From Saprospiraceae bacterium (lineage in GTDB: Bacteria > Bacteroidota > Bacteroidia > Chitinophagales > Saprospiraceae): DNA of 5,971 bases. Below the pieces are notes generated by a model. That model did not search any database. It had not been told where the DNA came from and saw nothing but the letters and a program-made list of their open reading frames with translations. A program made the translations under genes and the position numbers. The stretch is from assembly GCA_020850025.1 (NCBI GenBank), contig JADZFI010000290.1:1-5971 (forward strand). The letters are read 5' to 3'. Below are positions 1 to 5,946 of this stretch, piece after piece; the first letter of the stretch is position 1, and each line of letters begins with the position of its first letter.

Positions 1-525
1 GACATCATGATGCCCGAAATGGATGGCGTGGAAACCTGCCGGCAACTGCGTTCCAAAAAGGTCTTTGATGATACCCCGGTTGCCTTTTTGACCGCCAGGG
101 ATGAGGATTTTTCGCAAATCGCGGCCCTCGATGTTGGCGGCGATGATTACATCACCAAACCTATCACGCCGCGGGTGCTGATGAGCCGGATCAATGCTTT
201 GCTCCGGCGCTCCAGCCGGGTGAGTGAGGAGGAGGCATCCAGAACCATCAGCCTGCACGATCTGGTGATTGACCGCGACAAAGTGCTGGTGTTTAAAAAA
301 GATCAAACCATTGAACTTCCCCGCAAGGAATTTGAAATACTCTGGCTTTTGGCCTCAAAACCCGGCAGGGTATTTACCAGGGAAGAGATATTCGACAAGA
401 TTTGGGGCGCCGATGTGATCGTAGGAAACAGAACCATTGATGTGCACATTCGGAAACTGCGCGAACATGTTGGAGAGGAGTACATCAAGACCATGAAGGG
501 CATCGGGTATAAATTTGATTTTTGA
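1..525 (+). CDS. Response regulator, OmpR/PhoB family, 5'-truncated by window edge
   Basis: This is a DNA-binding response regulator that would be phosphorylated by the kinase encoded next to it and would control transcription in the cytoplasm. The reading frame is open from base 1, whose first codon is Asp in the context DIMMPEMDG, the usual phospho-acceptor site, so about 50 N-terminal receiver residues lie outside the window. The other receiver landmarks are present: the conserved Thr of LTAR (codon 91-93) and the conserved Lys of ITKP (codon 157-159). After a short linker comes a winged-helix Trans_reg_C domain, with LPRKEFEILWLLA, then NRTIDVHIRKLR as recognition helix and a terminal KGIGYKF hairpin. 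The stop TGA overlaps the kinase ATG by one base (TGATG), so the two are probably translationally coupled. The ATG at base 7 is internal, not the true start. It resembles PhoB of PhoBR-like pairs, but its regulon cannot be read from sequence. Confidence 0.95.
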   Translation, partial: DIMMPEMDGVETCRQLRSKKVFDDTPVAFLTARDEDFSQIAALDVGGDDYITKPITPRVLMSRINALLRRSSRVSEEEASRTISLHDLVIDRDKVLVFKKDQTIELPRKEFEILWLLASKPGRVFTREEIFDKIWGADVIVGNRTIDVHIRKLREHVGEEYIKTMKGIGYKFDF

Positions 526-1574
526 TGTTCAAGAACCAGACACCGCAACAACTTTCCTTTTTTATAGCCGGGATTTCGGCAGCAGCCATGGCGGCACTGC
601 TGTTATTGCTAAAGGCATTTACTATGTTAAATGTCACCTGGCCGGAAGTATTGGGGTTGTTTGCACTTGCCTTTGCGGTAGCCTTTGTAGCCAACTATTA
701 CCTGGTTCGGTATTTCATTTTTCGCCGTATTAAGCTCATTTACAAGATCATACACCGGCAAAAGCTGCCGGCTGAGTTCCGGGCCGGCAACCTCGACATG
801 ACCAAAAACGTGCTGGGCGATGTAGAAAAGGAAGTGGGTGAATGGGCCGACAAGCAGGAATCCGAACTGGAAGAACTGGAGCGCCTGGCCACCTACCGCC
901 GGCGCTTTATCGGAGATGTTTCCCATGAATTGAAAACCCCGATTTTTAACGTTCAGGGATTTATACACACCTTGCTGGACGGCGCCCTGCACGATCCCGC
1001 TGTGAATATGCTATACCTGCAACGCGCCGCCAGGAACATTGAGCGCCTGCAGATGATTGTGGAAGACCTGGAAACCATCAACAAACTCGAAGCCGGGCAA
1101 ATGGTGCTCGACCTGCAGGAATTTGACCTGCACGACCTCACCGACGAGGTATATGCCGACCTGGAAATGCGCGCCGAGGAACGCAATATCCGGCTCACCT
1201 ACAAGGAAGGCGCCAACCAGAAATTCCGCGTCAGAGCCGACAAGGAGAGCATCCGGCAGGTGCTGATGAATCTGGTGCACAACTCCATTAAATACGGCAA
1301 AGAAGGCGGCCTCACCAAAATCAGCTTTTACGACATGGAAAGCTACGTGCTGGTGGAGATCAGCGATAACGGCATCGGCATCACGCCGGAACACCTCAGC
1401 CACGTATTCGACCGCTTTTACCGCGTGGACAAACACCGCTCCCGCGAAGCCGGCGGCACCGGCCTTGGCCTTTCCATCGTGAAACACATCATTGAAGCCC
1501 ACAAACAAACCATCAACGTGCGTAGCACCGTTGGCTCAGGCAGCACCTTCGGATTTACCCTGGAAAAAGCCTGA
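525..1574 (+). CDS. Short membrane sensor histidine kinase (PhoR-like)
   Basis: This is a transmembrane histidine kinase of 349 residues, the likely partner of the preceding regulator. The N-terminus has two hydrophobic segments (about residues 9-31 and 41-67) separated by fewer than 10 residues, so there is almost no periplasmic sensor domain. A basic, HAMP-like or coiled-coil linker rich in Glu follows (about 68-125). The HisKA H-box is DVSHELKTP with phospho-acceptor His134. The HATPase_c boxes are intact: N-box around 246-258 (LMNLVHNSIKYG), G1 DNGIG, F-box FDRFY and G2 GTGLGLS. Start choice: ATG at 525 overlaps the regulator stop as TGATG; a TTG at 522 is in frame but less likely. The signal is unknown; sensing may happen in the membrane or through a partner protein. 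GC is high (63% in a counted 60-base line), unlike the ATPase gene downstream. The stop codon runs straight into a heptad repeat array. Confidence 0.96.
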   Translation: MFKNQTPQQLSFFIAGISAAAMAALLLLLKAFTMLNVTWPEVLGLFALAFAVAFVANYYLVRYFIFRRIKLIYKIIHRQKLPAEFRAGNLDMTKNVLGDVEKEVGEWADKQESELEELERLATYRRRFIGDVSHELKTPIFNVQGFIHTLLDGALHDPAVNMLYLQRAARNIERLQMIVEDLETINKLEAGQMVLDLQEFDLHDLTDEVYADLEMRAEERNIRLTYKEGANQKFRVRADKESIRQVLMNLVHNSIKYGKEGGLTKISFYDMESYVLVEISDNGIGITPEHLSHVFDRFYRVDKHRSREAGGTGLGLSIVKHIIEAHKQTINVRSTVGSGSTFGFTLEKA

Positions 1575-1656
1575 CGACTTACGATTTACGATTTACGACG
1601 TACGAAATGCCGGGCTCAAAGTGAGTTGTCATCCCCGCAGGGGAACTACACAAGCC
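1574..1656 (+). repeat. 3'-end repeat element, copy 1: five ACGNNNT heptads plus hairpin core
   Basis: Five perfectly phased 7-nt units of the form ACGNNNT occupy 1574-1608: ACGACTT, ACGATTT twice, ACGACGT and ACGAAAT. The first unit uses the last A of the kinase TGA stop. A GCCGGGCT segment follows, then a 35-nt core (1618-1652) that matches the second copy at 33 positions. The core contains a TCCCC-GCA-GGGGA hairpin and outer GTGAGTT/AACTACAC pairing (one bulge). The outer stem is reduced to GGCT/AGCC in this copy. The arrangement suggests a transcribed 3'-UTR structure, terminator or RNA-stabilising element, but there is no clear U-tract directly after it. The function is inferred; the repeat itself is seen directly. 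Confidence 0.85.
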
Positions 1657-1688
1657 ATGATATCCGGTAACCATTCCCGCCCAGTCTT

Positions 1689-1749
1689 CCCAAGCCTATA
1701 TCTACCCGGAGCATCCCTGCCGCGCTTGGGTCTTTTTTTGACCCAGCGC
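1689..1749 (+). terminator. Overlapping stem-loops with T7 tract, possible terminator
   Basis: Two alternative dyads share sequence. CCCAAGC (1689-1695) can pair with GCTTGGG (1724-1730), which is followed directly by TCTTTTTTT, as in an intrinsic terminator for plus-strand transcripts from the two-component operon. Its loop is long (28 nt), so it is weak. Alternatively 1722-1732 pairs with 1740-1749 (one bulged T), placing the seven T in the loop; this is the stronger stem and would exclude the first. Termination is plausible but unproven. The rest of 1657-1829 shows only a small CCGC-TAGC-GCGG dyad near 1789 and an AAGAT-GCCC-ATCTT dyad near 1808, and no gene. Confidence 0.4.
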
Positions 1750-1829
1750 AGCGTTGGTGAGTGGCTAAGCAAAGGTGAAACTCCTCCGCTAGCGCGGGAA
1801 AGGGAATAAGATGCCCATCTTTTGTAACA

Positions 1830-2993
1830 CTAAAAAGTAAGTCTTACATCCTGCCAAGACCAAATCTGATAATCCGTGCGCCTCTGGGATTGGCCTCCTG
1901 CGTACACCATTATCTTTCTATTACTGAAGTTACCTGCCAACCTTTCAACCACATCCAAATTGTTGAACATTTTTTGGATAATGGTTTTGGAAGCTTTGAT
2001 TTCTACCAGATCAAAGGCTGGGGAATCACCTCCTACCAATAAGTCGACCTCTATGCCGTTTGAATCACGCCAAAAATAAAATTCGCGGTGTAGGTTCTGG
2101 TGAAAATTCTGGCGTTTGTATTCATTAATGATAAAATTTTCGAATATGGCGCCTTTATGTTCATTCAAATGCAGTTGTTCCGCAGTTTTAATACCCAATA
2201 AATAACAAAGCAACCCTGTGTCGTAAAAATAAAGTTTAGGGCTTTTGACCAATCTTTTGCTAAAATTTCGATAATACGGAGGAATTTGATACACCAGATA
2301 GCTGCTTTCCAAAATGGATAACCACGCACGTGCTGTAGGTACTGATATGGCGGCATCCCGGGATAATTCAGCAAGATTCAACAACTGCCCCGAACGAGCG
2401 GCGCAGAGCCTAAGAAAGTTGCGAAACAAAGACAAATCCCTGATATTCAGCAGTATGGAAACATCTCTTTCAACATAAGTCTCAACATAATTAGCATAAA
2501 AATCTGTAGTAGGGATGGGCCTGTCGAACAAGGCCGGATAGTTACCTCGAATCAACATTTCTGAAAAATCCATAGGAAGCAACCCTTCCGCCTTCAATTC
2601 TATGAAGTCTAAAGGCAGCAAACGAAACAAAGCCACCCTTCCTGCAAGACTCTGTGAAATATTTTTCATCAAATGGAAATTTTGAGAGCCCGATAAAATG
2701 AATTGCCCCATTTTACCAGACTTATCAACCCAGGTTTGCAAAAAAGAAAAAAGCTCTGGAGCGCGCTGAACTTCGTCAAAAATCACATTTTCGCTGTACA
2801 ATTCCAAAAAACCGTTAGGGTCATTAACTGCAAATGATAAGTTATCCGGGTTTTCCAGAGATACATAACGGTATTCCGGAAACATATTCACCAACAGGGT
2901 GGTCTTGCCGGACTGTCTCGGTCCCGTCAGGGCAACAATAGGATATAATCCCGCCAATTTTTTAATCTGAATTGCAAGCGCTCTTTGAATCAT
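1830..2993 (-). CDS. ATP-binding protein, AAA_14 plus DUF4143 (PD-(D/E)XK-like) family
   Basis: This is a 387-residue P-loop ATPase of the AAA_14/DUF4143 group, a widespread and patchily distributed family of unknown function. Walker A is GPRQSGKT (residues 24-31), Walker B is VIFDE (70-74), and a sensor-like FILSGSQ (98-104) precedes SQSLAGRV, where an Arg is conserved in this family. The middle (about 165-265) holds the DUF4143 region with YVERDVS and a winged-helix-like stretch (about 205-235). The C-terminus carries the acidic/Lys pattern of PD-(D/E)XK folds: Glu285, GIEVD with Asp317, and EIK at 331-333. The length is usual for the family and the frame is intact. The start is ATG at 2993 with no Shine-Dalgarno sequence. 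It has no operon partner. It is AT-rich (30% GC in one counted line, against 63% in the kinase) and sits between inverted repeat copies, which suggests horizontal acquisition. Nuclease activity is not established. Confidence 0.93.
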   Translation of the reverse strand: MIQRALAIQIKKLAGLYPIVALTGPRQSGKTTLLVNMFPEYRYVSLENPDNLSFAVNDPNGFLELYSENVIFDEVQRAPELFSFLQTWVDKSGKMGQFILSGSQNFHLMKNISQSLAGRVALFRLLPLDFIELKAEGLLPMDFSEMLIRGNYPALFDRPIPTTDFYANYVETYVERDVSILLNIRDLSLFRNFLRLCAARSGQLLNLAELSRDAAISVPTARAWLSILESSYLVYQIPPYYRNFSKRLVKSPKLYFYDTGLLCYLLGIKTAEQLHLNEHKGAIFENFIINEYKRQNFHQNLHREFYFWRDSNGIEVDLLVGGDSPAFDLVEIKASKTIIQKMFNNLDVVERLAGNFSNRKIMVYAGGQSQRRTDYQIWSWQDVRLTF

Positions 2994-3010
2994 TTATTGG
3001 AATTTTGGAG

Positions 3011-3042
3011 CAAAAATATACATATTTTTCGATTTGCATAAA
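3011..3042 (-). promoter_or_regulatory. Possible Bacteroidota-type promoter of the ATPase gene
   Basis: On the minus strand TATTTTTG (3011-3018) fits the Bacteroidota -7 consensus TAnnTTTG, and TTTA (3039-3042) is a 3-of-4 match to the -33 TTTG, with a 20-nt spacer. A transcript would start only a few bases upstream of the ATG at 2993. The surrounding DNA is very AT-rich, so chance matches are likely. Confidence 0.35.
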
Positions 3043-3068
3043 TTTCATTTTTTGATTTACATATATTT
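3031..3068. repeat. Pair of 15-bp direct repeats upstream of the ATPase gene
   Basis: Positions 3031-3045 (GATTTGCATAAATTT) and 3054-3068 (GATTTACATATATTT) match at 13 of 15 bases with a 23-bp period, roughly two helical turns. They lie upstream of the ATPase gene and the nearer copy overlaps its possible promoter, so they could be an operator pair. The low complexity of the region keeps this tentative. The rest of the 2994-3168 gap is AT-rich up to about 3090 and otherwise shows no gene or further motif. Confidence 0.3.
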
Positions 3069-3168
3069 TATTTTCTTTTTTACATGAATCGCATTTGCGG
3101 TTCTGCATAAACCCCAAACCACTCTGAAAACATCAGAAACACAAAAAGCATCGCAAAGCCATTCAGTA

Positions 3169-3264
3169 ATGCCCGGCCTGTGTAGTTCCCCTTCGGGAAT
3201 GACAACTCACTTTAGGCCGGGCATTTCGTAAGTCGTACGTCGTACATCGTAAGTCGTAAGCCGT
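3169..3264 (-). repeat. 3'-end repeat element, copy 2: six ACGNNNT heptads plus long hairpin
   Basis: Read on the minus strand, this begins immediately after the TGA stop of the PKD/T9SS gene. Six phased heptads of the form ACGNNNT run from 3264 down to 3223: ACGGCTT, ACGACTT, ACGATGT, ACGACGT, ACGACTT and the closing unit ACGAAAT. A hairpin follows at 3169-3224, whose outer arms ATGCCCGGCCT and AGGCCGGGCAT are perfect 11-bp complements. Inside are GTGAGTT/AACTACAC pairing and a TTCCC-GAAG-GGGAA tip. The 35-nt core (3179-3213) matches copy 1 at 33 positions. Orientation relative to the upstream gene is the same as in copy 1, so on the chromosome the copies are inverted. Outer-stem pairing is better preserved here. 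Confidence 0.87.
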
Positions 3265-5034
3265 TCATTCCTTCACAACCTTCCCCACCTGTGTCACTTC
3301 TCCATTCCAGCGCAATTGCCAGACATATAATCCCGCGGGTAGTTCAGATGCCGGAATATGGTTGTCAAAATCTGTTAAGCGCGCTGTCTTGACCACACGG
3401 CCATAGAGATCATAAAGCACAAACTCCGGCGAAACACCCACCAATGCCGGGAGCTGTACGCTGAGGGTGGAACCGAAAGGATTGGGCGACACGCGCGCAT
3501 GCGGGAGGGCGGGCAGGGTGTGTACGCCCGTTGTGCCTACTTGCACCTGCCTGCAAAATGTATCTGCCGAAAACTCATTGCTCACCACCAGGCACACCTC
3601 ATAAGTGCCTGCCTGTGTGTAGGCATGCACCGGATTGGTTTCGCTGCTCGTTTGGCCATCGCCGAAAGTCCAGTGCCAGGAAGTGGGTAAATAAGAGGAT
3701 ACATCTGTAAAGGTCACCTGAAGCGGGTTCAGGGTATCCTCCAGATCATAGCGGAATAGCGCCACCGGGAGGTTATTGATACCCAGCGTATCACAGGAGG
3801 AGCCGTCTATGGGGCCAAGGCGATAGTGGGGGTAGTATGCGTTAGCACCCCATTTATAATAAGGCAGACTAATAGCTCTCTGACGGACAGTACAACTCAC
3901 ACCCTTTCGATTAGGAAAGTCCATGGAATGCATATATCTAGAACCGCCCGCCCAGTTATAGAGTTTTCCATCCGGTCCATGTTGAAAAAATGTAAAAGAA
4001 GTTTCAATTGAAGGCCCATTGGGATAGAAATAGTCATAAAAGCCATCCCAGGTTGAAACGATAGTTCTAGAAGCGTTTAAGTCAGCCGTATGTAGATCAA
4101 ATTGTTCTATTTTTCTAGAATTACCATGCACCACATATATAAATCGGCTATTGGGTGAAAAGGTAGCAGTATAACCATATCCATTTATGCCAGTTTCAGC
4201 AGAAATAAATCTTAGATTAGACAAAAGCCCCGTACAGCGGTCAAAATCATAAATGGCGGTACCATTAAAAATGTCGCTGATTTGAAGAAGTGTGCCATCA
4301 GGAGAAAACTCGTTCCAACCCCAGACGTAAACAGTATCGACAGTTGGATTTTCTATTTCCTGTATCCAGGGACCTTGAAGTCCATTGGGAGTAGAGAGAA
4401 AGCGATAAAAGCGATTGGAAATATTATCAGGAAGCAGTATCCACCAATCTCGGCCATTGGCATGCCTGTTGGCACAAGCCGTTTGCAAACACCCTTGAAC
4501 CAACAATGAATCACGAAAAACCACCTCTCCCAAACCCAGATTGGCTTTCGTATTTACTCTTGTAGTCAACAAGGCATTATTCTGGCAATAATACAGCTCA
4601 GGTAAGGGATCAAATAATATATGTAATATTTCTGATATGCCATTTTCAAAAGGAAGCACAAATATTCCTTGTAATACTCCGTAAAAACCATATCCATTTG
4701 GCCCACATGATTGAATCCAGGACAAATCTCCCGGGCCTAAATTAATAAATTCAGCACCTTCCATAGTGGTATTATTTTTAGTTCTAATAATACATCCATT
4801 AGTATAGAATTGTAAGGAACCTCCAAAGTCAGAAATTGCAATATTTGACTGCCCCATGGTTAGACTGTCTTCAATTAGATAAACACTAGGTGGAGTAGTT
4901 ACAAAGTCTATCGCAAAATCCGAGGAAGAACTATCCGAAGGTATATAGGCGCCAGCCATCCAAATGTTGTCATATTTCTGGCTATAGAGCACAGCATATA
5001 TTAAAACAAGCATCATTGTTAAAAAAGGTTTCAT
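3265..5034 (-). CDS. Secreted PKD-domain protein with T9SS C-terminal sorting domain
   Basis: This 589-residue exported protein is expected to cross the inner membrane by Sec and the outer membrane by the type IX system, ending on the cell surface or outside. Residues 1-19 form a signal peptide (MKPF, hydrophobic core, then LYSQ). Residues about 50-410 look like a beta-propeller-type region, with FSPDG (243-247), FSPNSRFIYVV (292-302) and HGPDGKLY (352-359), ending in YPHYRLGPIDGSSCDTLG, a closing segment I associate with this kind of Bacteroidota protein. A PKD domain follows (about 423-499, with WTFGDG and AGTYEVCL). The type A sorting domain (about 512-589) has SPNPF, VLYDLYGR and LPAGLYVW, and ends KVVKE. 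No catalytic motif is seen, so the substrate is unknown. The start is supported by the signal peptide; there is no Shine-Dalgarno sequence. GC falls from 50-70% in the 3' third to 25-43% beyond about position 3850. Confidence 0.93.
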   Translation of the reverse strand: MKPFLTMMLVLIYAVLYSQKYDNIWMAGAYIPSDSSSSDFAIDFVTTPPSVYLIEDSLTMGQSNIAISDFGGSLQFYTNGCIIRTKNNTTMEGAEFINLGPGDLSWIQSCGPNGYGFYGVLQGIFVLPFENGISEILHILFDPLPELYYCQNNALLTTRVNTKANLGLGEVVFRDSLLVQGCLQTACANRHANGRDWWILLPDNISNRFYRFLSTPNGLQGPWIQEIENPTVDTVYVWGWNEFSPDGTLLQISDIFNGTAIYDFDRCTGLLSNLRFISAETGINGYGYTATFSPNSRFIYVVHGNSRKIEQFDLHTADLNASRTIVSTWDGFYDYFYPNGPSIETSFTFFQHGPDGKLYNWAGGSRYMHSMDFPNRKGVSCTVRQRAISLPYYKWGANAYYPHYRLGPIDGSSCDTLGINNLPVALFRYDLEDTLNPLQVTFTDVSSYLPTSWHWTFGDGQTSSETNPVHAYTQAGTYEVCLVVSNEFSADTFCRQVQVGTTGVHTLPALPHARVSPNPFGSTLSVQLPALVGVSPEFVLYDLYGRVVKTARLTDFDNHIPASELPAGLYVWQLRWNGEVTQVGKVVKE

Positions 5035-5050
5035 TACCGCGTAAATTATT

Positions 5051-5080
5051 CTGGGAGCATTCCAAATGGAATGCTCCCAG
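5051..5080 (-). terminator. Perfect 13-bp hairpin between two T9SS genes
   Basis: CTGGGAGCATTCC and GGAATGCTCCCAG are exact complements around a 4-base loop. On the minus strand the hairpin lies 20 nt after the stop of the truncated T9SS gene and 16 nt before the ATG of the intact one. It is followed by AATAATTT rather than a clean U-run, so it may be a weak terminator, an RNA-processing or stabilising structure, or a leader hairpin affecting translation. The remaining bases of 5035-5100 show nothing else. Confidence 0.6.
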
Positions 5081-5100
5081 ATTGAGGTGAAGGTATTAGG

Positions 5101-5198
5101 TTAATGTTGGATGATTATTCGTGAACTAAGCACCTCAACATCATTTTGCATGACTCGAGTAAAATAAACGCCATTTGATAGGTGCTTAATGGAAATTT
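5101..5198 (-). pseudogene. 3' remnant of a second T9SS-sorted protein gene, cut by the IS
   Basis: An open frame runs on the minus strand from the IS boundary to a TAA at 5101-5103. It encodes 31 complete codons that include ISIKHLSNGVYFTRV, then a short gap, and SSRIIIQH at the end. This matches the final strands of a T9SS C-terminal sorting domain (pattern L-x-x-G-x-Y-F-x-x-V followed by a beta strand and a basic/hydrophobic end); compare LPAGLYVW and GKVVKE in the neighbouring gene. Everything upstream has been displaced by the IS1-type element, so the sorting signal is cut from its cargo domains. The fragment is too short for ordinary ORF callers and has no start codon of its own in an expected place. 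It was probably a tandem neighbour of the 589-residue protein gene. The match is by pattern recognition only. Confidence 0.75.
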
Positions 5199-5223
5199 GG
5201 TGGTGTCATTTTACGAGTGAAAT
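5199..5223. repeat. IS1-type terminal inverted repeat, transposase 3' end
   Basis: It starts GGTGGTGTCATTTT and pairs with the outer repeat at 5947-5971 at 20 of 25 positions. The orfB stop codon (5206-5208) lies inside it. Confidence 0.88.
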
Positions 5224-5613
5224 ATTGTAGTTGTAAACGAAGAGTTGTAGGCATAACTCGTGCATTTCGTCACTTTTTGAAAAGGATAGTGTTTTTCTTA
5301 CGAACCGACAAACGCGCTGCCGCAAGGTGTTGTTCCAGCGCTCCACATGATTTGTTTCACCACTTTCCTTTCCAACCATCTTATGTTTGCCCGTTGTTAC
5401 CACCTTTTGATAGGCCTCCCAAAAATCGCTGAACGAACGGCATTGGCGGTAATCCTTAGGGACAAGCTCCCAAAATGCCTGACAACTCTCTTCACTCCTG
5501 TCGCCAATGAAAAAAGATACGATCTGTCTTGTTCTGCGGCACATAGCAACCCAAACCCACCTTTTGAAAGCCTTACAATACACAAATGACCATAATTCAT
5601 CCAGTTCGAGCAC
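5206..5613 (-). CDS. IS1-family transposase orfB (InsB-like DDE catalytic domain)
   Basis: This is the catalytic half of the transposase. Motifs in order: LELDELW with the first Asp (residue 5 of this 135-residue reading), FSDFWEAY with the second Asp (63), and NHVERWNNTLRQR with the Glu (91), then a basic, aromatic C-terminus ending NISLVK. The GTG at 5613 is only a formal start. In the same frame, family-like sequence continues upstream (AQSLPDITTT, then LLPAKKSD) to the A8 tract, so the functional protein is almost certainly an orfA-orfB fusion of about 236 residues, close to the size of the classical IS1 transposase. Catalytic residues appear intact. The shift needed is +1 (equivalently -2, or loss of one A), which differs from the -1 shift on A6C described for E. 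coli IS1. Confidence 0.87.
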   Translation of the reverse strand: MLELDELWSFVYCKAFKRWVWVAMCRRTRQIVSFFIGDRSEESCQAFWELVPKDYRQCRSFSDFWEAYQKVVTTGKHKMVGKESGETNHVERWNNTLRQRVCRFVRKTLSFSKSDEMHELCLQLFVYNYNISLVK

Positions 5614-5614
5614 G

Positions 5615-5917
5615 TCACTTTTCTTGGCTGGTAGTAGTGTCGTCGTTATATCGGGAAGAGATTGGGCTTTTTTTTATCCATCTCAGCGCCGTTTCATGGC
5701 TGATGCCGAACGTCCGAGCAAGCCCCCGCGAGGAGCTCCGCTCAAGAGAGGCTCTGACGACCATATCTTTGAACTCTTCGCTCTTGCGAACAGACTGAAA
5801 CACCCCTCCAAAACCACACGATTTGCACTTATACTTCGGATTCCCGGCACTATTAGAACCATTTTTCACGATGTGCTCCGAACCGCATTTGCGACAAACT
5901 TTAACTTCGTTAATCAT
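5615..5917 (-). CDS. IS1-family transposase orfA (InsA-like, zinc finger and HTH)
   Basis: This 100-residue protein carries the DNA-binding half of an IS1-type transposase. A CxxC...CxxC zinc ribbon (CRKC at 8-11, CKSC at 31-34) is followed by a helix-turn-helix (about 62-83, SSRGLARTFGISHETALRW). The conserved family sequence continues only to WIKK (residue 83). The last 17 residues are read in the wrong frame, because translation passes an A8 tract (T8 on the plus strand, 5668-5675). One base fewer there would join it to orfB. By analogy with E. coli InsA, the short product may bind the ends and repress transposition. The start ATG at 5917 gives the usual MINEVKVCRKCGS N-terminus. Confidence 0.88.
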   Translation of the reverse strand: MINEVKVCRKCGSEHIVKNGSNSAGNPKYKCKSCGFGGVFQSVRKSEEFKDMVVRASLERSSSRGLARTFGISHETALRWIKKSPISSRYNDDTTTSQEK

Positions 5918-5946
5918 GACAAAAATAATTTGAAGGCAAAATTACG

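Noticed and set aside
522..524. TTG as start of the kinase gene
   Set aside because: The ATG three bases later overlaps the regulator stop as TGATG, a standard coupled start.
303..551. Minus-strand open frame across the regulator/kinase junction
   Set aside because: It is antisense to the well-supported winged-helix domain and encodes no recognisable protein.
1011..1508. 165-codon open frame antisense to the kinase gene
   Set aside because: It is a shadow of a GC-rich gene: the plus-strand frame carries all histidine kinase motifs, and the antisense product is a low-complexity Ala/Val/Phe-rich string with no recognisable domain.
1574..1608. Heptad array as a CRISPR array
   Set aside because: The units are 7 nt with no spacers and no cas genes nearby; they are short tandem repeats.
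1492..1809. Plus-strand open frame running from the kinase end into the intergenic repeat
   Set aside because: It starts inside the kinase in another frame and then translates the repeat and dyads; no domain and no plausible start signal.
1830..2993. ATPase gene as half of a toxin-antitoxin or defence pair
   Set aside because: It has no adjacent partner gene on either side, and its family has no established defence role that I can cite from this sequence.
5217..5589. Plus-strand open frames within the insertion sequence
   Set aside because: They are antisense to orfB, whose DDE motifs and terminal repeats define the real coding strand.
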